Assembly (NCBI RefSeq): GCF_014203855.1
Contig: NZ_JACHJV010000002.1
Coordinates: 310,001-374,000, forward strand
Length of the DNA stretch: 64,000 bases
Direction: 5' to 3'
DNA from: Kitasatospora kifunensis
Lineage (GTDB): Bacteria; Actinomycetota; Actinomycetes; Streptomycetales; Streptomycetaceae
Position numbers and translations under genes: made by a program
The notes under the pieces: model-generated
The model's input: the letters and a program-made list of their open reading frames with translations, nothing else
Databases searched by the model: none
Told to the model about the DNA's origin: nothing
Part shown: positions 30,817 to 38,375 of the stretch, piece after piece
Numbering within the stretch: the stretch's first letter is position 1
Layout of the letters: every line of letters begins with the position of its first letter

Positions 30817-32133
30817 ATGCACGGTGATCCGACCGACGCGTCCCACTACCGGCTCGTGTGCTCCGTCTGCGGGCACCGGCAGGCCGATGACGGCCTGACG
30901 CTCGGCTGCCCCCGCCCGCACGGGCCCGGGCTGTGGCAGAGCGACTACCAGGCCGCCGAGTTCACGCCCGACGCGGCCCAGAGCGGCGTCTTCCGCTACC
31001 GCGACTGGCTGCCGGTGCGCCGCACGCTGGCCGGCACCGGCCGGACCACCGTCTACCGCAGCGAACGCCTGGCCGCCCGGCTCGGGCTGAGCGAGCTGTG
31101 GATCGCCTTCAACGGCTACTGGCCCGAGCGCGGCGGCGACCTGATGACCGGGACCTTCAAGGAACTTGAAGCCGCCACCGTGCTGGGCCGCATCCCCGAG
31201 GAGGCCGGCACCCTGGTGGTCACCTCCGCAGGCAACACCGCCGCCGCGTTCGCCGAACTCTGCACGCGCCAACAGGTCCCGGTGGTCATCGTCGTGCCGT
31301 CCTCCGCCGTGCCCCGGCTGCGCACCCGCACGCCCGGCTCCGAGTGGGTGCGCGTCATCGCGGTCGACGGGGCGGACTACGCCGACGCCATCGCGCTCGG
31401 CGACGCGCTCGCCAAGCTGCCCGGCTTCACGCCCGAGGGCGGCACGAAGAACGTCGGCCGGCGCGACGGCCTGGCCACCGTGCTGCTCGCCGCGGTGGAG
31501 GCGATCGGAGCGCTGCCCGCGTACTACGTCCAGGCCATCGGCAGCGGGGCCGGGGCGATCGCGGCGCACGAGGCGGCGCTGCGGCTGCGATGTTGTCGGC
31601 CCGGGCCGCTGCCGCGGCTGCTGCTGGCGCAGAACGACGCGTACGCCCCGGTCCACCAGGCCTGGCAGAGCGGCGAACGCCTCTGGGAGAACGGCTCCGA
31701 GCAGGACCAACGGCTCGCCGCCGAGCGGGCGTTCGCGCCGGAGCTGACCAACCGTCGACCGCCCTACGACCTGCGCGGCGGCCTGCGCGACGCGCTGACC
31801 CAGAGCTCGGGCCAGGTCTTCACCGCCGGCGCGCAGGCGGCGCTGGCGGCGATGGACACCTTCCGCGAGCTGGAGGGGATCGACATCGAGCCGGCCGCCG
31901 GGGTCGCGCTCGCCGCGCTGCGTCAGGCCGTGTCGGCGGGGCGGGTCGACACCGAGGCACCCGTGCTGCTCAACATCACCGGGGGAGGGCGCGCACGGCT
32001 GGCCCGGGACCACGTGCTGACCACCCATCAGCCGGATCTGGCGGTACCGCGCTCGGTCGTCCACGACGCGGCGAGCATCGCCGAGATCGCGGCAGTGGTG
32101 GCCGCGCCGCGGCTGACGGCCGCAGCGGTCTGA
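30817..32133 (+). CDS. Cysteate/threonine-synthase-like PLP enzyme
   Basis: This 438-residue fold-type II PLP enzyme has an N-terminal Cys cluster (LVCSVCGH...GCPRPHG) like threonine and cysteate synthases. A PLP lysine (Lys115 in TGTFKELEA), the phosphate-binding TSAGNTAAAF loop (136-145) and a C-terminal NITGGGRARL follow. Enzymes of this family carry out beta- or gamma-replacement on O-phosphoserine or O-phosphohomoserine. Next to an NRPS cluster it may make an unusual amino acid, for example the substrate of the Val-like modules, but the substrate cannot be read from sequence. ATG 30817 is preferred over the upstream TTG 30724. It is divergent from hpgT. Confidence 0.8.
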   Translation: MHGDPTDASHYRLVCSVCGHRQADDGLTLGCPRPHGPGLWQSDYQAAEFTPDAAQSGVFRYRDWLPVRRTLAGTGRTTVYRSERLAARLGLSELWIAFNGYWPERGGDLMTGTFKELEAATVLGRIPEEAGTLVVTSAGNTAAAFAELCTRQQVPVVIVVPSSAVPRLRTRTPGSEWVRVIAVDGADYADAIALGDALAKLPGFTPEGGTKNVGRRDGLATVLLAAVEAIGALPAYYVQAIGSGAGAIAAHEAALRLRCCRPGPLPRLLLAQNDAYAPVHQAWQSGERLWENGSEQDQRLAAERAFAPELTNRRPPYDLRGGLRDALTQSSGQVFTAGAQAALAAMDTFRELEGIDIEPAAGVALAALRQAVSAGRVDTEAPVLLNITGGGRARLARDHVLTTHQPDLAVPRSVVHDAASIAEIAAVVAAPRLTAAAV

Positions 32134-32215
32134 TGCCGGGTCGGTTCAGCGTCAGACCGTCGGTAGGGGACCGGCGACGATCCCGGCATGCCGCCAGGAT
32201 TGCCTTCACCGCCAG

Positions 32216-32260
32216 TCATTGCAATGAAGCGTTGCATTCGATCTCAGCGTCATTGCATCA
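32216..32260. promoter_or_regulatory. Palindromic sites upstream of the P450 gene
   Basis: A perfect 12-bp palindrome TCATTGCAATGA (32216-32227) is followed 34 bp later by a half-related copy TCATTGCATCA (32250-32260), with GTTGCATTC between them. This part of the gap is clearly A/T-richer than its surroundings. It could be a regulator binding region for the P450 gene. Confidence 0.4.
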
Positions 32261-32371
32261 ATTCACCGGCATCTACCTGGAAAAACACCTTTGAACGATT
32301 GACGAGATTCTGAACGCAACGTAGCTTTCGAGGAGTGCCAAACACGTACCATCGCGAGACGAGGAATGGTC

Positions 32372-33562
32372 ATGGGTGAGTCCGTCCACACCGTCACGAC
32401 GCTGCCGACGGTGCGTCAGCCCGGCTGCCCCTTCGATCCGCCGGCAGAGCTGCTCGACGCCCGCCGACAGGGCCCCATCAGCCGCTACACCCACCTCGGT
32501 GGAAAGCCCGGCTGGCTGATCACCGGATACGACCTGGTCAGGTCGGTCCTGGCCGACCCGCGGTTCAGCTCGCGCAAGGAGCTGCTGAACGTGGGCGACT
32601 TCGAGGTTCCCGCGGCTCCGCCCGGCGAGTTCCTCCTCACGGACGAACCACTGCATGGGCGCTATCGCAAGCCGCTGCAGGGCAAGTTCACCGTCCGGCG
32701 GATGCGACTGCTCACCGAACGCATCGAGCAGATCACCGCCGACTGCCTGGACGCCATGGCGGCGGCCGGGCCGACGGCGGACCTGGTGACCGCCTTCGCC
32801 AAGCCCATCCCGGCCATCGTGATCTGTGAGCTGCTGGGGGTGCCGTACGAGGACCGCGGCTCCTTCCAGGAGCAGATCGACTCGTTCCTCAGCGGGGAGA
32901 CAAGCGAAGAGGAGCTGATAGCGGCCTACACCGCGACCCAGGACTACCTCGCGGGGCTGGTGGCCGCCAAGCGCGCGAACCCCACCGACGACGTGCTCAG
33001 CGAACTCACCCACAGCGACCTGACCGATGAGGAGCTCAGGGGCATCAGCCTGATCCTGCTGGCGGCCGGGCTCGACACCACCGCGAACATGCTGGCGCTG
33101 GGCACCTTCGCGCTACTGCAGAACCCGGCCCAGCTGGCCGCGCTGCGTGCCGATCCCGCGCTCACCGGTCAGGCGGTGGAGGAGCTGCTGCGGTATCTGA
33201 GCGTCGCCAAGACGTTCATGAGGACGGCACTGGAGGACGTCGAGTTGGGCGGCCAGACCATCGAGGCCGGCACGACGGTCGTCCTGTCCTACAACACCGC
33301 CAACCGCGACCCCGAGCGCTTCACCGATCCCCACCTGCTCGACCTCCGCAGGCAGTACGGCGGGCACCTGGCCTTCGGCCACGGCATCCACCAGTGCCTG
33401 GGGCAGCAGCTGGCCCGCGTCGAGCTGGGTGTCGCGCTCACCGCGCTGGTCAACCGCTTCCCGACGCTGCGCCTGGCCGTGCCGGCCGAGGAGGTCGACC
33501 TGCGCCCGGAGACCGCGGACATCTACGGGGTGAAGAGCCTCCCGGTCACCTGGGACGTGTGA
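32372..33562 (+). CDS. Cytochrome P450 monooxygenase
   Basis: This 396-residue class I bacterial P450 has an I-helix AAGLDTTAN about residue 232, K-helix EELLR, and heme-ligand Cys342 in FGHGIHQCLGQ. ATG 32372 is preferred because GAGGA lies six bases upstream; ATG 32366 would abut the ribosome site. It needs a ferredoxin and reductase, neither of which is in the window. Its position beside the NRPS/Dpg genes suggests hydroxylation or aryl crosslinking of the peptide or an amino-acid precursor. It is convergent with nadE, only 20 bp away. Confidence 0.9.
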   Translation: MGESVHTVTTLPTVRQPGCPFDPPAELLDARRQGPISRYTHLGGKPGWLITGYDLVRSVLADPRFSSRKELLNVGDFEVPAAPPGEFLLTDEPLHGRYRKPLQGKFTVRRMRLLTERIEQITADCLDAMAAAGPTADLVTAFAKPIPAIVICELLGVPYEDRGSFQEQIDSFLSGETSEEELIAAYTATQDYLAGLVAAKRANPTDDVLSELTHSDLTDEELRGISLILLAAGLDTTANMLALGTFALLQNPAQLAALRADPALTGQAVEELLRYLSVAKTFMRTALEDVELGGQTIEAGTTVVLSYNTANRDPERFTDPHLLDLRRQYGGHLAFGHGIHQCLGQQLARVELGVALTALVNRFPTLRLAVPAEEVDLRPETADIYGVKSLPVTWDV

Positions 33563-33582
33563 CCGCGGCCGCCGGACAGGCC

Positions 33583-34413
33583 CTACGGGGCGACGGGCAG
33601 CTGACGCTTGTGGTCGGTGAGACGGTAACGGCGGACGATCGTTTCGAAGGCCCGCTCGTCCACCGGCTTGCCCTCCAGGAAGTCGTCGATGTCGTCGTAG
33701 GTGACCCCGAGCGCGTCCTCGTCGGCCTTGCCCGGGTCGAGGGTCTCCAGGTCGGCCGTCGGCGTCTTCCACACCAGCTCGGCGGGCGCGCCCAGCACGT
33801 CCGCGACGGCGCGCACCCGGCGCTTGGTCAGGCCGGTCAGCGGGACCAGGTCGGCGGCGCCGTCGCCGAACTTGGTGAAGAAACCGGAGACCGCCTCGGC
33901 GGCGTGGTCGGTGCCGACGACCAGGCCGTCGTGCGCGCCGGCCACCGCGTACTGGGCGACCATGCGCTGCCTGGCCTTGATGTTGCCGTGTATGAAGTCC
34001 TGGTGGTGGGCGTCGCGGAAGCTCACGTCGGCGGCCAGCGCGGCCTCGAGGGCGGCGTCGCTCGCGGGCTTGATGTCCACGGTCAGCACGTGGTCGGCCC
34101 GGATGAAGGAGAGCGCGAGCTGGGCGTCGTGCTCGTCGGCCTGGACCCCGTAGGGCAGCCGCATCGCGTAGAACCGCGCCTCGTGCTCGTCGGCCCGGGC
34201 CCGCTCGACCGCGAGCTGGCACAGCCGCCCGGCGGTGGTGGAGTCGACGCCGCCGCTGATGCCGAGCACGAGGGAGCGCAGACCGGTGGAGGTCAGCCGC
34301 TCGGCGAGGAAGGCCACCCGGCGTTCGATCTCCCGCTCGGCCTCGAAAGCCTCGGCGACCTGGAGTTCCCGGGCGATCTCCTGCTGCAGGGCGGTGGACG
34401 TCGACGCGCTCAC
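33583..34413 (-). CDS. nadE: Ammonia-dependent NAD+ synthetase
   Basis: This 276-residue protein makes NAD+ from deamido-NAD+, ATP and ammonia. The ATP-pyrophosphatase P-loop LGISGGVDST lies at about 50-59, and the family motif VVGTDHAAEAVSGFFTKFGDGAADL follows near 170. The length fits the short NadE that lacks a glutaminase domain. GTG 34413 is chosen because AGGAG lies six bases upstream. It is a housekeeping gene and probably marks the right boundary of the peptide cluster. Confidence 0.95.
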   Translation of the reverse strand: MSASTSTALQQEIARELQVAEAFEAEREIERRVAFLAERLTSTGLRSLVLGISGGVDSTTAGRLCQLAVERARADEHEARFYAMRLPYGVQADEHDAQLALSFIRADHVLTVDIKPASDAALEAALAADVSFRDAHHQDFIHGNIKARQRMVAQYAVAGAHDGLVVGTDHAAEAVSGFFTKFGDGAADLVPLTGLTKRRVRAVADVLGAPAELVWKTPTADLETLDPGKADEDALGVTYDDIDDFLEGKPVDERAFETIVRRYRLTDHKRQLPVAP

Positions 34414-34512
34414 GTCTGCTCCTCGTTCCAGTTGTGGATGTGCTGTCGCGCCTACCCTACTGGCGGCCCTTCTCGGCCCTGACACCCAGCGGAGTCCCCG
34501 CCCCTCGGCCCG

Positions 34513-36264
34513 TCAGCGGACCCACTGCGGTGCGGGGGGCTGCGGGGTGAGGGTGAGGATGTGGTCGGCTGTGCGGGCGAAGGCCTCGTCATGGGTGATC
34601 AGGACGGTGGTGCGGCCCGTCATGAGATGGCGCAGTGGAGTGATCACGTGTTCGGCGGCTTCCTGGTCCAGGCCGGCGGTGGGTTCGTCCAGGACCAGGA
34701 CGGGTGTGCTGCGCAGGAAGGCGCGGGCGATGGCGATGCGTTGGCTCTGTCCGCCGGACAGCTGGAAGCCGTCGATGCCGATCTCGGTCCGGTAGCCGCG
34801 TGGCAGGTCCATGACGAAGTCGTGGGCGCCGGCGTTGCGAGCGGCGCGCTCGATCTCGGCCGGGTCGGCCCCGGGCCTGCCGTAGGCGATGTTGTCCCGG
34901 ATGCTGGCGTGGAAGAGCGGTGCCTGCTGGGGTAGCAGGGTGATGGCCTGGCGCAGCGAGGCGAGGGTCAGGTCCCTGAGGTCCTGGCCGTCGAGGAGCA
35001 CCGCTCCGGCATCCGGGTCCAGGAAGCGGACCAGCAGCTTCGCCAGCGTCGACTTGCCGCTCCCGCTCGGTCCCGTGATGGCCAGGACCCCGCCGGGACC
35101 GATGTCGAAGCTGACGTCGGTCAGCACCGGCCGGTCGGGGCTTCCCGGGTAGCTGGCGCGCACGCCGCGGAAGGTCACCCGCCCTGCCACGGAGCGGGCG
35201 TCACGGGCGGTGGGGCGTTCGACGACCGGGCTGCGGGTGTCCAGCAGCTCCAGCACGCGCTCGGCCGAGGCGCCGGCGGCACCGGCGACGGGAGCGAGCG
35301 CGGAGAGCTGCTGGGCCGGCTCGAAGAGCTGTGTCATGAAGGCGGCGAAGGCGAGCAGGCCGCCCAGGGTCAGCCCCCCGTGGTCCAGTTCGATGGCGCC
35401 GATGCCGACCACGGTGAGGCTGCCGACCACCTGGAGGACATTGAGGAAGGGCGGATACAGACCGGCCACCCGCGTGGCGGCGAGTTCGGAGTTCAGCAGA
35501 GCCTGACCCTCCCGGCGCACCCGCTCGACCTCGCGGTCCTCCTGGCCGCAGGTGCGGGCGATCACGGAGTTGCGAAGGCTCTCCTCCAGCACCGCCGTGA
35601 CAGCGCCGGCGCGTCGTTGGACCTGCCGCTCCCGCCGTAGGATGCGCCGTCCGAAGAAGCGGGTGGCAAACCAGAACAGCGGGGCCACCACCAGCGCGGC
35701 GAGGGTCAGCGGCCAGCTCAGGTACACCGCCGCCGCCATGAACAGCACCAGGCTCACCAGCGCCGCGCCCCCCTCGATCAGACCGGAGGCGACCAACTGT
35801 TCGATGGCGGAGACGTCCGAGGTGAGGCGTGCGACCATGTCGCCGCGCCAGCGGTTCTCGAGCGTGTCGGGGGGCAGGGTGTGCAGGTGGGCGATGGTCG
35901 CCGTGCGCAGCCGCAGGATGTACCGCTCGGCGACCCAGGTGGCGGTGTAGGTGCCCGCGAAGCTGAGCAGGGCGGACACCACGGCAGCGCCCACCATGGC
36001 CACGGCCAGCGGCCAGAAGGCGGCCAGGTGCCGCGGCACGAGGACGTTGTCGATCAGGTCCTTGAACAGCCAGACCGAGACCACTTCGCCGAACGCACCC
36101 AGGACGAGCAGGGAAGCGCTGACCGGCAGCCACAGCGCGTCGGCGCGCATCCATGGCCAGAAGCGCCGGAAGGCCACGCGTAACGGGACGGTGGGTGCGG
36201 CCGCGACCGGTCCTTGGGTGGTGGATCCGTTCACCGCAGGATCCGCAGGCCTAGCTACGTCCAC
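34513..36264 (-). CDS. ABC exporter with fused membrane and ATPase domains
   Basis: This 583-residue half-transporter has about six membrane segments (residues 40-320). The ATPase domain carries Walker A GPSGSGKST, Q-loop LLPQQAPLF, signature LSGGQSQRIAIARA and Walker B VLVLDEPTAGLDQ. It has no peptidase domain. The type exports drugs, lipids or peptides as a dimer. The GTG start at 36264 lacks a clear ribosome site; GTG in VNGSTTQG, 11 codons in, is an alternative. A Gly/Arg-rich microprotein gene lies immediately upstream on the same strand, separated by a strong hairpin. Whether the two are functionally linked, or the exporter serves the nearby NRPS cluster, is unknown. Confidence 0.9.
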   Translation of the reverse strand: MDVARPADPAVNGSTTQGPVAAAPTVPLRVAFRRFWPWMRADALWLPVSASLLVLGAFGEVVSVWLFKDLIDNVLVPRHLAAFWPLAVAMVGAAVVSALLSFAGTYTATWVAERYILRLRTATIAHLHTLPPDTLENRWRGDMVARLTSDVSAIEQLVASGLIEGGAALVSLVLFMAAAVYLSWPLTLAALVVAPLFWFATRFFGRRILRRERQVQRRAGAVTAVLEESLRNSVIARTCGQEDREVERVRREGQALLNSELAATRVAGLYPPFLNVLQVVGSLTVVGIGAIELDHGGLTLGGLLAFAAFMTQLFEPAQQLSALAPVAGAAGASAERVLELLDTRSPVVERPTARDARSVAGRVTFRGVRASYPGSPDRPVLTDVSFDIGPGGVLAITGPSGSGKSTLAKLLVRFLDPDAGAVLLDGQDLRDLTLASLRQAITLLPQQAPLFHASIRDNIAYGRPGADPAEIERAARNAGAHDFVMDLPRGYRTEIGIDGFQLSGGQSQRIAIARAFLRSTPVLVLDEPTAGLDQEAAEHVITPLRHLMTGRTTVLITHDEAFARTADHILTLTPQPPAPQWVR

Positions 36265-36289
36265 AGAGCCAGTTCCCGATCAAGGAGAG

Positions 36290-36315
36290 GGGGCCGGCGG
36301 CGAACCGCCGGCCCC
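36290..36315 (-). terminator. Hairpin with UUCG loop between microprotein and exporter
   Basis: A perfect 11-bp stem GGGGCCGGCGG/CCGCCGGCCCC has loop TTCG on the minus strand. It lies 38 bp after the microprotein stop codon and just before the exporter start. It is a probable terminator or partial read-through attenuator. Confidence 0.75.
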
Positions 36316-36353
36316 AGAGAGAGGAGTTACCTCGTTGGGTTGGAGGCAGTTGG

Positions 36354-36500
36354 CTACCACCAGAAGCGACGACGACGTCCGAAGCCGCGCCGGCCGTATC
36401 CGTAGCCGCCGTAGCCTCCGTAGCCGCCGTATCCACCACGGCCGCCACGGCCGTATCCACCACGGCCGCCTCTGCCGAATCCACCACCGAAGACGCTCAT
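36354..36500 (-). CDS. Gly/Arg/Tyr-rich 48-residue microprotein
   Basis: This small gene has ATG at 36500 with a strong AAAGGA seven bases upstream. The peptide begins MSVFGGGFGR, continues with two GRGGRGGY units and a (GGY)4-like run, and ends GRRRRFWW. Composition is about half Gly plus Arg and Tyr, with no Cys, Ser or Thr and no acidic residue. RGG/GGY repeats suit RNA binding or self-association; the cationic Trp-Trp end would also suit an exported antimicrobial peptide. A terminator and an ABC exporter gene follow on the same strand. No modification enzyme is adjacent, so a RiPP role is speculative. It is too short for most gene callers. Function unknown. Confidence 0.7.
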   Translation of the reverse strand: MSVFGGGFGRGGRGGYGRGGRGGYGGYGGYGGYGYGRRGFGRRRRFWW

Positions 36501-37168
36501 CTTGGTGTCCTTTCAGCGAATCGTCATGCTGCCGTCTCCCTGTACCTGTCCGCAGGACCGGCAGGGCCTGAAACGACAACACATGTATTCGATTGCGTGG
36601 AAACGGTCCATCTGCTGACCGCATACTGCGTACACGGGTTGGCCCGATCCACGCATCCAGTATCTGCCACTCGTGCCGAACGCGCCTGCGAAGACGAGTG
36701 GCCCAGGACGAGTGGCCGAGGGCGGCAGCGCGTCGGTGGCCCGCATCGCCTCTCGGGTCCGGGCAGCTGCCAGTCAGATCACCGTGTGGCGGCCGGAAGG
36801 AGTCGCGGCCGGACCGGGGCGTGGATGCCCTGAAGCGGCCGACTGCGGGAAGCGGGTCCATCACCGGGCGGCGCAGAGCGTCGCCTCGGGTGGAACGGCA
36901 TCTCGTCCACCGCGGCAACCTCTTCGGTGCCCGCCTGTCCAAATCCGCTTCCCCCGCGTGCCGTTGCCGTTGGCCCGCGAGGGGTGGCCGCAGTCGGGTG
37001 CTGAGCCGGTCTCAGCGCTGGTGCCGGTCGAGCCGGTTGGGGGAGTGCTCGGCGAGTACGCGCCAGCCGTGGCCGACGGTGAGGGGTGGCCGCGGTCCTC
37101 GAAGCGGTGGGCCGATGGCGGGGAGGCCGGACACCTCGAAGGAGAAGGAGCATTCTCTCCGTGAAGGT
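36501..37168. other. About 670 bp without a convincing gene
   Basis: Overlapping open frames occur on both strands, but none has a ribosome site with good codon bias. One frame ending 12 bp before the microprotein start encodes a Cys-rich tail (MCCRFRPCRSCGQ), listed under rejected items. The promoter of the microprotein should lie near 36510-36620, where the sequence is less GC-rich. Confidence 0.4.
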
Positions 37169-37182
37169 AGAACGATCCTTCT
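37169..37182. promoter_or_regulatory. Palindromic site before the TetR gene
   Basis: AGAACGATCCTTCT is a near-perfect palindrome (AGAA-GATC-TTCT matched) 14 bp before the TetR start codon. This is a plausible autoregulatory operator. Confidence 0.4.
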
Positions 37183-37196
37183 GCTAGCGTCAGGTC

Positions 37197-37781
37197 ATGA
37201 CGACGAATGATTCGACTCCACCGCGGGAGCGCATCCTGGCCGCGGCGATGAGGCTCTTCTACGCGCAGGGCGTGCGGGGCGTGGGCATCGACCAGCTGAT
37301 CCGCGAGTCGGCGGTCGCGAACGCGACCTTCTACCGGCACTTCCCGTCCAAGGACGAGGTGGTCCTCGCCTACGTCCGGGAGCACGACCGGGTGTTCCGC
37401 GAAGCCGCTGCGGCCGCGGCGGCCGGGCGCAGCCCGAGGGAGGCCGTCGAGGCCGTGTTCATGGGGATCGCGGACCAGTTCTGCGAACCTGGCTTCCGCG
37501 GCTGCCCGTTCATCAACGCCGCCGCCGACTACCCCGACCCCGGGCATCCCGTCAGCCGGGCGATCCAGGAGCACATGGACTGGTTCCGCGCGCGACTCGC
37601 GGAACTGCTCACCGCCGCCGGCCACCCGGATGCCGGGGGCGGGGCCGACACACTGCTGATCCTGCGCCACGGTGCGATGAACCACAGCCGCTTCGCCGCA
37701 CCCCAGACCGTACGCAGTGCGCTGTTCGCAGCGGTGGCCGCCGTCCTGGACCAGGCCGGCCCGGGAGCGGCCAAGCTCTGA
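37197..37781 (+). CDS. TetR-family transcriptional regulator
   Basis: This 194-residue protein has an N-terminal DNA-binding domain (RERILAAAMRLFYAQGVRG; recognition part ATFYRHFPSKDEVV at about 46-59) and a C-terminal ligand domain with the CPFINAAADY segment seen in AcrR-like members. The start ATG 37197 has a poor ribosome site and a near-palindrome just upstream. No divergent partner gene is evident; the microprotein gene transcribed away from it is about 700 bp distant. Ligand and target are unknown. Confidence 0.9.
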   Translation: MTTNDSTPPRERILAAAMRLFYAQGVRGVGIDQLIRESAVANATFYRHFPSKDEVVLAYVREHDRVFREAAAAAAAGRSPREAVEAVFMGIADQFCEPGFRGCPFINAAADYPDPGHPVSRAIQEHMDWFRARLAELLTAAGHPDAGGGADTLLILRHGAMNHSRFAAPQTVRSALFAAVAAVLDQAGPGAAKL

Positions 37782-37834
37782 CCGGGCGGGGTGGATCCGC
37801 TCAGTTGGTGCGCATGTCCGCCGCAGGCAGCGGA

Positions 37835-37863
37835 ACGGCCCGGGAACCAGCGGTTCCCGGGCC
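37835..37863. terminator. Bidirectional terminator hairpin
   Basis: A perfect 13-bp stem CGGCCCGGGAACC/GGTTCCCGGGCCG with loop AGC lies between the convergent TetR and 132-residue protein genes. Confidence 0.85.
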
Positions 37864-37897
37864 GCGTGTCCCCCGTCAGCCTTCGTTGCCCGCTGTC

Positions 37898-38296
37898 TCA
37901 GTGCCCGAGCGCACCCTCGACCGCCTGGGCGAGCTGCCCGGCCGCCACCACCAGCGGAGCCACTGGCTGCACGAACGAGGTCAGCCGCTCCAACGCCCGC
38001 CGCAGCACCCCCGGTTGCGGCTCGGCCTCCTCCAGCTCCTCCCGCAGCCGACGCAACTCCACCCGCACGCCGTCCTGTTCGGGCAGCGCGTCACGGTGCT
38101 CGGTGAGCAACCGCTCGATCAGCGCGAGCAGTTCGCCGGCGTCGGCACCCTGCACCGATCCGGCGGCACCGAAGCTGACACCGCCCGTGACCGCCTGCGC
38201 GCCCCGGCCCACCGCCTGGTTGCCGATCTGCATGTGGCCGCCGGACTGCTGGATGCCGTGGTTCACCGAGGGCTGCTCGGGAAGCTCACCGGACAT
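37898..38296 (-). CDS. 132-residue helical protein with N-terminal GNQAVG-type motif
   Basis: Unknown function. Residues 12-33 hold NHGIQQSGG then IGNQAVGRGA, matching the C-terminal motif of the 742-residue membrane protein encoded 79 bp upstream. The rest is a helical hairpin rich in Glu/Leu (about 45-90) followed by a hydrophobic segment (SFVQPVAPLVVAAGQLAQAVEGAL). Short motifs of this kind, shared between the termini of neighbouring genes, are known from bacterial amyloid-signalling pairs. Membership in such a family is my inference. ATG 38296 lies downstream of the membrane-protein gene on the same strand, so cotranscription is likely. Confidence 0.8.
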   Translation of the reverse strand: MSGELPEQPSVNHGIQQSGGHMQIGNQAVGRGAQAVTGGVSFGAAGSVQGADAGELLALIERLLTEHRDALPEQDGVRVELRRLREELEEAEPQPGVLRRALERLTSFVQPVAPLVVAAGQLAQAVEGALGH

Positions 38297-38375
38297 GGCA
38301 CACCCACCTCACTTGGTCACTCGCTTGCCTGGTCACTCGTTTGCCTGGTCACTTGGGCTGCTCCGGCTCGGCTCG

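Noticed and set aside
30655..32064. 469-codon minus-strand frame opposite the PLP enzyme
   Set aside because: The plus strand encodes an unmistakable fold-type II PLP enzyme; the antisense translation has no recognisable domain.
34513..36264. Exporter gene as the transporter of the NRPS product
   Set aside because: It lies beyond nadE and next to the microprotein gene, and transport genes may lie left of the window, so I did not assign it to the peptide cluster.
36513..36746. 78-codon minus-strand frame with Cys-rich end (MCCRFRPCRSCGQ) stopping 12 bp before the microprotein
   Set aside because: No ribosome site at either ATG and weak codon bias in the second half; it overlaps the expected promoter. 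Conservation data would be needed to accept it.
36779..37210. Overlapping frames upstream of the TetR gene at 37197 as a degraded transposase
   Set aside because: No transposase motif or terminal inverted repeat could be found in any frame.
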